Shown here: in pieces, positions 43,390 to 53,259 of the stretch | Numbering within the stretch: the stretch's first letter is position 1 | Layout: every line of letters begins with the position of its first letter | NCBI GenBank assembly: GCA_027491085.1 | Contig: JAIXWW010000005.1 | Location: 1 to 64,000 of the forward strand | DNA from: Bacteroidota bacterium | Lineage (GTDB): Bacteria > Bacteroidota > Bacteroidia > UKL13-3 | Length of the DNA: 64,000 bases | Direction: 5' to 3' | The notes under the pieces: model-generated | What the model saw: the letters and a program-made list of their open reading frames with translations, nothing else | What the model was told of the DNA's origin: nothing | Databases searched by the model: none | Translations under genes and position numbers: made by a program

Positions 43390-44067
43390 ATGGCAAACAG
43401 TTTCTTAGAAAGCAAAGGATTTAAGTCGTTCATGGGTAAAGCCTATGGTTTAGGTGCGGCAGTAGTAATCGTTGGAGCATTATTCAAAATTACGCATTGG
43501 AAAGGTGCTGATTTGATGTTAACTATAGGATTATTAACTGAAGCTGCAATTTTTACCATTTCAGCATTTGAAAAGCCACACCAAGAACCAGATTGGACTT
43601 TAGTTTATCCTGAACTTTCAGGTTTAGATCCTAAAGAACCTAAAAAAGTAGCTAAAACAGGTGCAAGCGTTACACAACAATTGGATAAAATGTTAGAAGA
43701 TGCTAAAATTGGTCCAGATTTAATTAATAGTTTAGGAAATGGTTTCCGTGCTTTAAATGAAAATGTAACTGGTTTAAAAGATATGTCAAGTGCAGGTTCG
43801 AAAGAATATGCTGGCCAAATTGAAAGAATGACTAAAAACTTAGCTTCTTTAAACTCAGTATATGAATTAGAAATTACAGAATCAAACAATCACTTAAAAT
43901 CAATCAATGAATTTGTAGGTGGATTGAATAAAACAGTTACTACTTTAGGCGAAACTAACAAACAAGCAGAAACATTTAAAGTTGAAATGGATAAATTATC
44001 TAAAAATTTATCATCATTAAATAATGTTTATGGTAACATGTTATCAGCAATGAACGTTAAAGGTTAA
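43390..44067 (+). CDS. gldL: T9SS motor protein GldL (PorL)
   Basis: Inner-membrane part of the T9SS rotary motor, 225 residues. Two membrane helices (about 20-35 and 41-59) form a hairpin: LGAAVVIVGALFKITHWKGADLMLTIGLLTEAAIFTISAFEKP. A conserved membrane Glu (Glu51 here, with Glu61 further on) is thought to carry protons, based on work on F. johnsoniae GldL. The cytoplasmic C-terminal helical region (about 90-225) is typical. It acts with GldM as a proton-driven motor. Confidence 0.95.
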   Translation: MANSFLESKGFKSFMGKAYGLGAAVVIVGALFKITHWKGADLMLTIGLLTEAAIFTISAFEKPHQEPDWTLVYPELSGLDPKEPKKVAKTGASVTQQLDKMLEDAKIGPDLINSLGNGFRALNENVTGLKDMSSAGSKEYAGQIERMTKNLASLNSVYELEITESNNHLKSINEFVGGLNKTVTTLGETNKQAETFKVEMDKLSKNLSSLNNVYGNMLSAMNVKG

Positions 44068-44131
44068 TCCTTTATATTTTATTTAAACTAAAAGTATTTA
44101 TAAATCGTTTTAAAAGAAAATATCAAATAAA

Positions 44132-45694
44132 ATGGCAGGAGGAAATGTATCCCCAAGGCAGAAAATGATAAATATGATGTACTTAGTGTTAACCGCACTA
44201 CTTGCATTAAACGTATCAGCCGAAATATTAAAAGCCTTCCACTTAGTGGAAGTAAGTATGAGCAAAGCTGGATTAAATATTGACAAAAAAAATGCTGATA
44301 TTTTGAAAGCAATTGATTCATATGTTTCAAATAACCCAACCGATGCTAAAGGTAAAAATGCTCAAGTAGAAGCTGCTAAAGTAGATAAAACTTCTAAAGC
44401 TGCTTTAAAATACTTAGGTGATTTGAAAACTTTATTAGTTGATGGTGAAGGAGGAAAAAATTCAGGTAGAAAAGAAGGAAAAGCAGATGGAGAAATTGAA
44501 GATGCCTCCAATATGGAGAAACATGCAAATTTATTCATCGTTCAAGGAAAAGGAAAAGAGTTAAGAGACAATATTAACAAATGGAGAGAGGATATGCTTG
44601 CAGTATTATCGCCTGAGTTAAGAAAAGTAGTAAAAAGTGACTTAAATACTGATGTTACTCCTGGTAGTACTCAAACTTGGGAATCTGAATTATTTGAACA
44701 CTCTCCTTTAGCAGCTGTTGTTACCTTATTAACTAAAATAGAAAATGATGTAAAAAATACAGAAGCTCAAGTTTTAGATGAATTGAAAAAAGATTTAACT
44801 AAAGTAAATATCGTAGTTGATCAATTTGATGCCAAAGTAATTCCTAATAAAGGAACTTATATCATTGCTGGTGGAAAATACGAAGCTGATATATTCTTAG
44901 CTGCGTCTAGTTCTCGCTCTACTTTTGATTTAACAGTAAATGGTTCAAAGGTTGAAGTAGAAAATGGTATTGGAAAATATTCAGTTGCTGCTAGTGGACA
45001 AGGTGAGAAAAAATACAAAGGTGTAATTACACAAACTCAAATAGATGGTACAAAAAAAGAGTATCCTTTCGAAGGAGAATATTTTGTAACTCAACCATTG
45101 GCAGTAGTTTCAGCTACTAAAATGAATGTAGTTTATAGAGCTATTCCTAACCCAATTTCAGTTTCAGTTCCAGGTTTTGATGCAAGTCAAGTAGTTGTAA
45201 GTGCTTCAACAGGCTCTTTAACTAGTGCAGGTCAAAACGGAATGTATAATATTTTAGTTCCACCAACAAACTCTAGTCCAGATTTAACTATTTCAGTTTC
45301 TGTGAAAGCAGATGGTGGAATGAAAAAAATGGGTGAAATGCGTTTTAGGTTAAAAAATATACCTAAACCAACACCTCAATTAGGTTCAATTGAAGTAAGT
45401 GGAGAAGTTGACGCTGCAAGAATAAAAGGAGCTAATGCAGTATTTACTTTACTAAAAGATTTTGCATTTGAAGGTATTAACTATACTGTAAAAGGTTTCA
45501 CAATTGTGTTTCAACCGAAAACAGGTCCAGCAATTTTCGAATCAGTTAGTGGAAATGGAATAATTCCATCAAGAATGAGAGGATATTTACAAAATGTAAG
45601 AACTGGTGATAAGGTTCTTGTGGTAAATATTAAAGCAGAGGGACCTCAAGGTATGGTTCAAATACCTAGTAGTGTTGTGGCAATTAGTAGATAA
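44132..45694 (+). CDS. gldM: T9SS motor/shaft protein GldM (PorM)
   Basis: A 520-residue protein with an N-terminal membrane helix (about 17-31, NMMYLVLTALLALNVSAEIL) after the family start MAGGNVSPRQKMI. The large periplasmic region has a helical D1 domain and three beta domains, with the TKMNVVYRAIPNPISVSVPG signature of GldM_C. It couples the inner-membrane motor to the GldK/N ring. It ends five bases before gldN. Confidence 0.95.
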   Translation: MAGGNVSPRQKMINMMYLVLTALLALNVSAEILKAFHLVEVSMSKAGLNIDKKNADILKAIDSYVSNNPTDAKGKNAQVEAAKVDKTSKAALKYLGDLKTLLVDGEGGKNSGRKEGKADGEIEDASNMEKHANLFIVQGKGKELRDNINKWREDMLAVLSPELRKVVKSDLNTDVTPGSTQTWESELFEHSPLAAVVTLLTKIENDVKNTEAQVLDELKKDLTKVNIVVDQFDAKVIPNKGTYIIAGGKYEADIFLAASSSRSTFDLTVNGSKVEVENGIGKYSVAASGQGEKKYKGVITQTQIDGTKKEYPFEGEYFVTQPLAVVSATKMNVVYRAIPNPISVSVPGFDASQVVVSASTGSLTSAGQNGMYNILVPPTNSSPDLTISVSVKADGGMKKMGEMRFRLKNIPKPTPQLGSIEVSGEVDAARIKGANAVFTLLKDFAFEGINYTVKGFTIVFQPKTGPAIFESVSGNGIIPSRMRGYLQNVRTGDKVLVVNIKAEGPQGMVQIPSSVVAISR

Positions 45695-45699
45695 AAATT

Positions 45700-46560
45700 A
45701 TGAAAAAGAGTATTATATCAATATGTTTATTACTAAGTGTTTTTGTTTCTATAAAAGCACAAGGTGTGTATGATGATTTCATTTATAATCGTCAGGCAGT
45801 TAAAGAACGTAAAGTTGTAGCTTGGCCTTATTTGCGTGAAGCAGATGTTACAAGTTCAAAGCGAATAGTTAGAATGATTGATGTAAGGGAAAAACAAAAC
45901 CAAGTTATGGCTTGGCCAAAAAATCCTTTAGCTGTAGTGGTATATGATGCCATTATTAAAGGTAAAATGGTTCCTTACAGAGATGACTCATTAAGTAGCT
46001 CAATGACTTTAGAAGACGTTCTTAAATTTACAGTTGATACATCTTATGTTGAAAATCCCGATCCAGCAAATCCGGAAAATACAGTAACTGACACTGTAAT
46101 TAATACATTTAAACCTATTGATAGGATTAAGCGTTACAGGGTAGTAGAGGATTGGATTTTTGATAAAAAGTTAAGTACTTATTTTGTTAGAATTATTTCA
46201 ATTGCGCCTCAATTTACTCCTATAATCGGTGGTGTTCCTTTGAATGAGCAAGATTTATGTGTACTTAAATACCATGCAAGAGATGCGGATGTAAATAATC
46301 CTTCAACAGAAATGGACTTAAGACATTTGTTTATTAATTACGAAGTTTTTAACCGCCAAAATGATGCTGCAAGGATAACCTTTGATGATTGGTTTGAGGC
46401 TAGAATGTTTTCAAGTTATATCATCAAACAGTCGAACGATCAAGATTTGTACATAAAAGACAGAGCTGAGTTTAAAGACAATGGTGTAGCAGCCATATTA
46501 GAAGGTGAACGTATTAAGCAAGACTTGTTTGAAAAAGAACATGACATGTGGGAATATTAA
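45700..46560 (+). CDS. gldN: T9SS ring protein GldN (PorN)
   Basis: A 286-residue periplasmic protein with signal peptide MKKSIISICLLLSVFVSIKAQ. It has the family pattern of TSSKRIVRMIDVREKQNQVMAWPKN and the middle YRVVEDWIFDKKLSTYFVRIISIAP. It forms the ring with GldK. It closes the gldKLMN operon and is followed by a strong terminator. Confidence 0.95.
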   Translation: MKKSIISICLLLSVFVSIKAQGVYDDFIYNRQAVKERKVVAWPYLREADVTSSKRIVRMIDVREKQNQVMAWPKNPLAVVVYDAIIKGKMVPYRDDSLSSSMTLEDVLKFTVDTSYVENPDPANPENTVTDTVINTFKPIDRIKRYRVVEDWIFDKKLSTYFVRIISIAPQFTPIIGGVPLNEQDLCVLKYHARDADVNNPSTEMDLRHLFINYEVFNRQNDAARITFDDWFEARMFSSYIIKQSNDQDLYIKDRAEFKDNGVAAILEGERIKQDLFEKEHDMWEY

Positions 46561-46573
46561 TAGCTAACAGTTA

Positions 46574-46612
46574 TTAAAAAAAGCTTCTACTTAATTGTAG
46601 AAGCTTTTTTTA
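46574..46612. terminator. Terminator after gldN
   Basis: AAGCTTCTAC pairs with GTAGAAGCTT around a TTAATT loop, with A7 and T7 flanks, 15 nt after the gldN stop. Confidence 0.93.
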
Positions 46613-46720
46613 TGCCTAAAAATTTAAAATTATTAGCGACTAACTTCGCAGTAAAACCCATTGGAATTCCATGAAATGAGTTAATGATAGTAGCTAATTA
46701 AATGCAATCTCTGAAAGTCA

Positions 46721-46748
46721 AGAAGATGTTTTCAGCATGACTAATTCA
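46721..46748. repeat. Degenerate copy of the AAGGAGAT...GCATGAC repeat core
   Basis: AGAAGATGTTTTCAGCATGAC followed by TAATTCA matches the core of the 156-bp array at the left end of the window. It lies in a 375-bp gene-free gap; the rest of that gap (46613-46720, 46749-46880) shows no other feature. Confidence 0.5.
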
Positions 46749-46880
46749 ATATTTATCCATTTTAAATTAGTGATTTGATGAAAAATTTAAATAGTAGTGG
46801 AGTTAAATTACTTTAGAACTAGGAAACTATATTATCTAAACATATCAAAGCTAACCATTTTCGTTCAATGGTAAGTGCAT

Positions 46881-46914
46881 AAAAAAGGCTGTTCCTATTT
46901 TAAAGAACAGCCTT
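46881..46914 (-). terminator. Terminator after metK
   Basis: AAGGCTGTTC pairs with GAACAGCCTT. On the minus strand a run of six T follows the stem, 20 nt beyond the metK stop. Confidence 0.9.
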
Positions 46915-46935
46915 CATTTTATTTAACAAATAAGC

Positions 46936-48189
46936 TTATTTGATTTTAAAAGCTTTTTTTACTTTCTCTACGTAGTCTAATTTTTCCCAAGTAAACAATT
47001 CTACTTTTTTGGTTACTTTTTTACCATCAGGGCTGGTAAACACTTTAGTTACCACTTCATTTTTTCTACCCATGTGACCATAAGCAGCAGTTTCGCTGTA
47101 AATAGGATTACGTAATTTTAAACGAGTTTCAATTCCGTAAGGAGTCATATCAAAGGTTTTTTCTACAACCTTAGCAATTTCGCCATCAGTCATTTTAACA
47201 TTTGAAGTACCATAAGTATCAATAAAAATACCCATTGGTTTAGCAACTCCAATTGCGTAAGAAACTTGAACTAAAACTTCGCTACATACACCTGCAGCAA
47301 CTAAGTTTTTAGCAATATGACGAGTAGCATAAGCTGCACTTCTATCTACTTTACTCGGATCTTTACCTGAGAATGCTCCTCCCCCATGAGCACCTTTACC
47401 ACCATAAGTATCTACAATAATTTTACGTCCAGTTAAACCTGTATCGCCATGTGGACCACCAATTACAAACTTACCAGTTGGGTTGATATGGTAGTTAATT
47501 TTATTATTGAATAAATGAGCGTATTTAGAGTAATTCTTTTTAACACGTGGAATTAAAATATCAATGATATCTTTTTTAATTTTAGCCAACATTTTAGCTT
47601 CAGTATCAAAATCATCATGCTGAGTTGATACCACAATTGCATCAATACGAACAGGCTCATTATTGTCGTTGTACTCTAAAGTAACTTGACTTTTTGCATC
47701 TGGACGTAAGTATTTAATTGCTTTGTTTTCTCTGCGCAAAGCAGCTAATTCAATTAGAATAGCATGAGCTAAATCTAATGCTAAAGGCATATGGTTAGCA
47801 GTTTCGTTAGTAGCATAACCAAACATCATTCCTTGGTCACCAGCACCTTGTTCTTCTTTTTTCTTTTTATCAACACCTTGATTAATATCGGCTGACTGCT
47901 CATGAATAGCTGATAAAATACCACAAGAATTTGCTTCGAACATATACTCAGATTTGGTATAACCAATTTTACGGATAACACCTCTTGCTATTTCTTGTAC
48001 ATCTAAGTATGCTTTTGATTTTACTTCACCAGCTAAAATTACTTGACCAGTGGTAACTAAAGTTTCGCAAGCCACTTTCGATTCTGGATCGAAAGCTAAA
48101 AAATTGTCAATTAGCGCGTCAGATATTTGATCGGCTACTTTGTCTGGATGTCCTTCTGATACGGACTCTGATGTGAATAGATATGCCAT
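46936..48189 (-). CDS. metK: S-adenosylmethionine synthetase
   Basis: Makes SAM from methionine and ATP. The 417 residues show [21 protein letters not shown] (start), [36 protein letters not shown] and [19 protein letters not shown], all hallmark segments. The C-terminus ends [10 protein letters not shown] saw no SAM riboswitch upstream. It is monocistronic, with a terminator downstream and comB divergent upstream. Confidence 0.97.
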   Translation of the reverse strand: MAYLFTSESVSEGHPDKVADQISDALIDNFLAFDPESKVACETLVTTGQVILAGEVKSKAYLDVQEIARGVIRKIGYTKSEYMFEANSCGILSAIHEQSADINQGVDKKKKEEQGAGDQGMMFGYATNETANHMPLALDLAHAILIELAALRRENKAIKYLRPDAKSQVTLEYNDNNEPVRIDAIVVSTQHDDFDTEAKMLAKIKKDIIDILIPRVKKNYSKYAHLFNNKINYHINPTGKFVIGGPHGDTGLTGRKIIVDTYGGKGAHGGGAFSGKDPSKVDRSAAYATRHIAKNLVAAGVCSEVLVQVSYAIGVAKPMGIFIDTYGTSNVKMTDGEIAKVVEKTFDMTPYGIETRLKLRNPIYSETAAYGHMGRKNEVVTKVFTSPDGKKVTKKVELFTWEKLDYVEKVKKAFKIK

Positions 48190-48290
48190 TTTTATGTTTA
48201 ATATTTTTTAAAATTAAGGTGCTTCATAAATTTAATAATATAAATTACTAAGAGTAACAATTATAATTATTGGTAATTTTTTAAGCAGCG

Positions 48291-48319
48291 CAATTTTATG
48301 TCTTTTTTCGTTAATACAA
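48291..48319 (-). promoter_or_regulatory. Candidate metK promoter
   Basis: On the minus strand TTG (48319-48317) precedes TAAAATTG (48298-48291) with an 18-base spacer. The -7 element has one mismatch to TAnnTTTG. The start codon is about 100 nt downstream. Confidence 0.4.
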
Positions 48320-48406
48320 AACATAAATTATTAGCTATTTATCATGATTTACTATTCTATTTTATTGCCATTTTTTTATTTAATTTGAGAAGTTCAAACA
48401 TAAACA

Positions 48407-49123
48407 ATGAGAAATTTAGAGGTAGTTGTAAGTCCAGCCTTATTGCCATTTTATAATGTCAAGGGAAAAATAGTAGTAATTATTGATATTTTAAGAGCAA
48501 CAAGCAGTATGTGTGTAGCTTTTAAAACTGGGGTTGAAAAAATTTTAACATTATCATCGGCCGAAGAATGTAAGCTATTTAAAGAATTTAACTTTGTAAT
48601 TGCAGCAGAAAAAGATGCAGTAAAAGTACCTGGATTTGATTTAGGAAATTCGCCTTTTGAGTTTAAAAATCCACTTTTAGAAGGGAAAAGTATAGCCTTA
48701 GCAACCACTAATGGAACAAAAGCCATAAAATATGCAGAAGAAAATGGTGCACTAAATATTGTAATTGGTTCATTTTTAAACATAGATACACTTTGTAATT
48801 GGTTAAACAATGAAAAAGAAGATGTTTTATTATTGTGTGCAGGTTGGAAAAATAAATTTAATCTTGAAGATACCTTATTTGCAGGTGCTGTAGTAAATAA
48901 AATTGGCACCAACTTTCAAATAGATTGCGATAGCGCTTTAAGTGCCAAATTACTATTTAAGCAAAATGAAAATCAATTAGAATTATTGATTCGCCAATCA
49001 TCTCATGCCAAACGATTCTCTCTAATTAACCTCAACACGGATGATGTGAAATACTGCATTCAAATGAACACTGCATCAGTTTTACCTATTTTAAAGAATA
49101 AATATTTTGTAAACGGTATTTAA
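48407..49123 (+). CDS. comB: 2-phosphosulfolactate phosphatase ComB
   Basis: Hydrolyses 2-phosphosulfolactate to sulfolactate, a step known from coenzyme M synthesis. The 238 residues match ComB: VVIIDILRATSSM, DLGNSPFEF, ALATTNGTKAI and LLCAGWKNKFNLEDTLFAGA, which contains the metal/phosphate site. No comA, comC or coenzyme M genes are nearby, so in this bacterium the substrate is unclear; sulfolactate or a related acid is likely. Its start lies 217 nt from the divergent metK. Confidence 0.9.
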   Translation: MRNLEVVVSPALLPFYNVKGKIVVIIDILRATSSMCVAFKTGVEKILTLSSAEECKLFKEFNFVIAAEKDAVKVPGFDLGNSPFEFKNPLLEGKSIALATTNGTKAIKYAEENGALNIVIGSFLNIDTLCNWLNNEKEDVLLLCAGWKNKFNLEDTLFAGAVVNKIGTNFQIDCDSALSAKLLFKQNENQLELLIRQSSHAKRFSLINLNTDDVKYCIQMNTASVLPILKNKYFVNGI

Positions 49124-49192
49124 CCAATTACATTATTGTAAAAAAAAGGTAAGCTTTATAGATAGTCAAAAAAAGCAAAAATATAAGCTATA

Positions 49193-52100
49193 TTGCAATT
49201 GAATTTGAAAAAAAATCTACTCATATTTTTATTAGTAATAATTAATTATTCATCATTTGCAACGCATATTGTAGGTGGTTCTTTTGACGTGCAATGGCAA
49301 GGTGGCGACAGTTATAGAATTACCTTGCGGGTACTCAGAGATTGTAGAAACGGCCAAGCAGACTTTAACAAACCAAACATAAGGGTTGGTGTATATCAAA
49401 AAAATAACAATGTACTCTACTCCTACTACAACATACCTTTTATTTCATCAAAAAAGTTAGAATTTATTAATCCCAAATGTGGTGGAACTACTTTTGAATG
49501 TACAGATGAAGGATATTATTCATCCATTGTAAATATGCCTGGATTAAATAATACAAGAGGTTATTACATAAGTTGGGAAAGGTGCTGTAGAAATAGTATT
49601 ATTGATAATATAAATTTACCTGGTGATGCTAGCACGGCATTTTATGCTGAAATTCCTCCTAGATCCTTTAATAACTCTACACCAAAATATTCGAATAGTC
49701 CAGTTACCTTATTATGCGTAGGTGCTCCTTTTACTTATAATTTTGGCTATACCGATGCTGATAATGATGTTTTGGTTTATTCAATTACAGACCCACTTAA
49801 TGGTAATTTAGATAAAAACAATAATAATGGTGCCCCTAATAATCCTGTTAATTTTCCGGGTCCATATGCACCTGTTAGTTGGAGTACAGGATTTAATGCA
49901 AAATCATCCATTATTGGAAATCCATCACTTAGTATAAATGCACAAACTGGAGACATTACAGTAACACCAAATTCTATTGGTACTTATGTAGCAGCTATAA
50001 AAGTAGAAGAATTTAGAAATGGTGTTAAAATTGGTGAAGTTAGACTTGAACTTCAATTCAATGTTATTACTTGTGCAAGTAATCCTGCACCCAATATTAA
50101 TTACAGCGATACAGGCAATTCACAATTACTTAGAACCTTTTATGAAGTAGAAATACCTAATACCATTTGCTTTGACATCAATGCAAAAGACACAAGTTCG
50201 CCTGGAGATTCGTTGTATATGAAAATTTCATCTCCATTTTTTTCCTCAACTTATACAAACCAACCTTCAATAACAAAGCAAGTAGCTGGTTACAAAAAAA
50301 TAGTAAATAGATTCTGTTGGAGCACAAGTTGTGAATTATCAAGAGTAGGTTCGGTTACCTTTACTTCCGATGTGCGTGATAATGGCTGTCCACTATCAAA
50401 AACATCAAAGAGTGAAATAATAGTAAAAATAAAACCAATGAAAACTATGCCTCCACCTTTTTTGAATTGCATAGGATTATTAAATAACAAAACACAATTA
50501 AATTGGATTGATACCAATAACTCGCCTTATTTAAAAAGTTATAGAATATATAGAGGAATTAATGATACTGGTTATGTGCTGCTTGGCGAAGTGGGGAAAA
50601 TAGTTAACTTTTTTACTGATAATAATTCGCCTCAAAACAGAACTATTAATTATACCTACAAAATTACAAGTGTTAATGAATGCGATTCTGAAGGAGTTGC
50701 ATCTAGTTATTTGGGAACCATAAAAAGCATTCCTGTAATTTCTAAAACTGATATTCTTTCAACTGACATAGCAAACGATACAATTGAATTTAAAGTAAAC
50801 GAAAATAAATGTTTCTACATAAAATCAGTTGATTTAGGTGATTCATTAATACAAAAGGTAACATCAAGTTTATTTACTAATAATTTAATTGGTACATTAC
50901 CTACAGTGAATAAAATTAGTTACGAAACAGACAGTGTGATTACCCAATTTTGCTGGACTCCATCGTGTGAAGCATATAATATTAACTATTTTCCAATAGA
51001 CATAGAAGTTCAAGATTTAAAATGTCCAATAACCAATATTATTACCAAACGTATTTGGCTTAAAATACTGCCGCTACCACCAATTAACTCAACTGATATG
51101 CTTTGCATGACACTGAGCGATGATAATAAAACTTATGTTTATTATGGCGATTCAACCTCTAGCAAAAACTTTGCCTACTATTTAATTTATAGAGGCATTA
51201 ATAATAGTAATTTTAAAGTAATTGATACCATAAGAAATAAGCAAAACCGTTTCTATTTAGACAATAACTCGCCCAATAATAAAAACATTAATTATACCTA
51301 CTTCATGGTAGGTGTAAACAATTGCCAAATATCAGGCAAACCAAGCGATTCAATCAGTACTTTTGAACAAATTGAATATATACCCAAACAACAAAAGTTG
51401 TTTACTGTAACAGTAGATACAAATGAAAATATTCGTATAAGTTGGTTGCCAAGTACTGAAAAAGATTTTGCAAAATATTTGCTTTATAAATCTAATAATA
51501 ACGGGGTTAACTTTAGTTTAATCAAAACATTTGAAAATGTAATTGACACTTTCTTTATTGATAAGGAAGTAAATATAAATAAACAATCATATTGCTATCA
51601 TTTAGTAATGTATGATACATGTGATAATATGGGGCCAACGGGAAAAATAGCCTGTTCAATACTTTTAAAAGGTATATCAAGCTACTTAAACCATACCCTA
51701 AATTGGAATAAATATATAGGTTGGGACAATGGTGTAGATGACTATCAAATCTTCAGACGATATATATCAAACCCTTATCAAACATTGGTGAGGATTAAAC
51801 CCAATACCTATGTTGATAAAGACTTCAATACAGATGAAGGCGCATATTATTACTACATAAATGAATTAGAAGCGCCTCCTGATGGCGCATTATCAAGGAA
51901 TTTGGCTCAAAGTAAATCGAATGAAATATTTTTATTTCAACAACCAAATGTATATCCACCAAATGCATTTACTGCCAATAACGATAATTTAAATGATGAC
52001 TTAGAAATTCCAAATTCATTTGTAAAAACCTTTAATCTGAAAATATTTAACAGATGGGGTGAGCAAATTTTTGAAACAAACAACAAAAAGGAAAAATGGA

Positions 52101-52216
52101 AAGCTGAGTTAAACAGTCGTTCGGTTCAAAATGAGGTATATTTTTACATAATCACCTACTCAGGCTTTGATGATGAATACTATAATAAAAGAGGTAATAT
52201 TACCATAATAAGGTAA
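49193..52216 (+). CDS. Large surface protein with T9SS type B (CHU_C) sorting domain
   Basis: A 1007-residue protein with a signal peptide (about 1-23, NLLIFLLVIINYSSFA, then THIVGGSFDV). After an N-terminal beta domain (~24-300) come two copies of a ~190-residue module containing a fibronectin-III-like segment, then another FnIII-like region. The last 85 residues (YPPNAFTANNDNLNDDLEIP, FNLKIFNRWGEQIFET, ending NITIIR) are the gliding-motility-associated type B sorting domain. No ATG is suitable: TTG codons at 49193, 49199 and 49205 compete as starts. Probably a T9SS-exported, cell-surface adhesin-like protein. Confidence 0.85.
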   Translation: MQLNLKKNLLIFLLVIINYSSFATHIVGGSFDVQWQGGDSYRITLRVLRDCRNGQADFNKPNIRVGVYQKNNNVLYSYYNIPFISSKKLEFINPKCGGTTFECTDEGYYSSIVNMPGLNNTRGYYISWERCCRNSIIDNINLPGDASTAFYAEIPPRSFNNSTPKYSNSPVTLLCVGAPFTYNFGYTDADNDVLVYSITDPLNGNLDKNNNNGAPNNPVNFPGPYAPVSWSTGFNAKSSIIGNPSLSINAQTGDITVTPNSIGTYVAAIKVEEFRNGVKIGEVRLELQFNVITCASNPAPNINYSDTGNSQLLRTFYEVEIPNTICFDINAKDTSSPGDSLYMKISSPFFSSTYTNQPSITKQVAGYKKIVNRFCWSTSCELSRVGSVTFTSDVRDNGCPLSKTSKSEIIVKIKPMKTMPPPFLNCIGLLNNKTQLNWIDTNNSPYLKSYRIYRGINDTGYVLLGEVGKIVNFFTDNNSPQNRTINYTYKITSVNECDSEGVASSYLGTIKSIPVISKTDILSTDIANDTIEFKVNENKCFYIKSVDLGDSLIQKVTSSLFTNNLIGTLPTVNKISYETDSVITQFCWTPSCEAYNINYFPIDIEVQDLKCPITNIITKRIWLKILPLPPINSTDMLCMTLSDDNKTYVYYGDSTSSKNFAYYLIYRGINNSNFKVIDTIRNKQNRFYLDNNSPNNKNINYTYFMVGVNNCQISGKPSDSISTFEQIEYIPKQQKLFTVTVDTNENIRISWLPSTEKDFAKYLLYKSNNNGVNFSLIKTFENVIDTFFIDKEVNINKQSYCYHLVMYDTCDNMGPTGKIACSILLKGISSYLNHTLNWNKYIGWDNGVDDYQIFRRYISNPYQTLVRIKPNTYVDKDFNTDEGAYYYYINELEAPPDGALSRNLAQSKSNEIFLFQQPNVYPPNAFTANNDNLNDDLEIPNSFVKTFNLKIFNRWGEQIFETNNKKEKWKAELNSRSVQNEVYFYIITYSGFDDEYYNKRGNITIIR

Positions 52217-52285
52217 TTGCTTACAAACTTTTTTTTATAATTAAATAATGTAATACATTTTATTAAAAGTTTTATCTTGCCCGCC

Positions 52286-53230
52286 ATGATTCGTATTTTT
52301 TATAAGCAAGATGAAAAAATATTAAAAGATAACGATTTAAAGCGTTTAGATTCATTATCAAATATTTTATGGGTAGATATGCAAGCGCCCACAAACGAAG
52401 AAGAGGAATGGATTGAAAGCAAAACAAGCATCAGCATTCAAACTCCTCAAGAAATTGCTGAAATTGAAAGTAGTTCTCGTTACTTTGAACGAAATAATGA
52501 AATAACTGCAAACAGTAATTTTCTCAGACTTGAAAATGGGCAATATGAAAAACATGCCGTTTCATTTATAATTAAAGATAGTGTATTGTACACTTTTCGA
52601 CAAGCTGATCTCTCAACTTTTGCAGACGTGGTTAGAAAAATGAAAGCTAACAGTGAAATGTTTACTTCAGGATTTGATGTATTAATGAGTTTGCAAGAAA
52701 CAAGAATTGATTTAGAGGCAGATTTAATTGAACGCGTTTCAAACGAAATAACAGTATATAGTAGAACTTTAAGTACCGAAAGAAATACGAGTAGTGATTT
52801 TTTATTGGACATTACAGAACTTCAAGAAAGTACAATGATGTTAAGAGAAAGTATGATTGATAAACAAAGGGTACTTTCAAATTTGCTTAAAAGTAGTTTG
52901 TTTCCTGAAGATAGAAAAATTAGGCTCCGAATCATATTAAAGGATATTCAATCCCTTATTGAATACAGTGCATTTAATTTTGAAAGATTGGAGTTTTTAC
53001 AAAACACCATTACGGGTTTAATTAACTTAGAACAAAATAAGGTATTGAAACGCTTTACAGTATTTTCAATTGCATTTTTACCACCTACCCTGATTTCGGG
53101 TATGTTTGGAATGAATTTTAACAATATTCCAGGTGCTAACCAACCATTTGGTTTCTTTGTTTGTATTTTAGCTATGGTTATTTCATCAGGCGCTGTTTTA
53201 CTTACTTTTAAGAAAAAGGGTTGGATTTAA
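52286..53230 (+). CDS. corA: CorA-family divalent cation transporter
   Basis: Transports Mg2+ (possibly Co2+ or Ni2+) across the inner membrane. Starting at 52286 (a TTG at 52277 would add three residues) it has 314 residues: a cytoplasmic alpha/beta domain, a long helix with LDITELQESTMMLRESMIDKQRVLSNLLKSS, and two terminal membrane helices. The pore motif GMN lies in GMFGMNFNNIPG. The loop after it carries fewer acidic residues than E. coli CorA. It opens a run with the Kir-like channel 29 nt downstream. Confidence 0.9.
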   Translation: MIRIFYKQDEKILKDNDLKRLDSLSNILWVDMQAPTNEEEEWIESKTSISIQTPQEIAEIESSSRYFERNNEITANSNFLRLENGQYEKHAVSFIIKDSVLYTFRQADLSTFADVVRKMKANSEMFTSGFDVLMSLQETRIDLEADLIERVSNEITVYSRTLSTERNTSSDFLLDITELQESTMMLRESMIDKQRVLSNLLKSSLFPEDRKIRLRIILKDIQSLIEYSAFNFERLEFLQNTITGLINLEQNKVLKRFTVFSIAFLPPTLISGMFGMNFNNIPGANQPFGFFVCILAMVISSGAVLLTFKKKGWI

Positions 53231-53259
53231 TTGAAATAATTGTTTTATAAGTTAATTTT

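Noticed and set aside
48190..48406. SAM riboswitch upstream of metK
   Set aside because: I looked for GC-rich paired stems or a pseudoknot typical of SAM riboswitches. The gap is AT-rich with only a promoter-like sequence.
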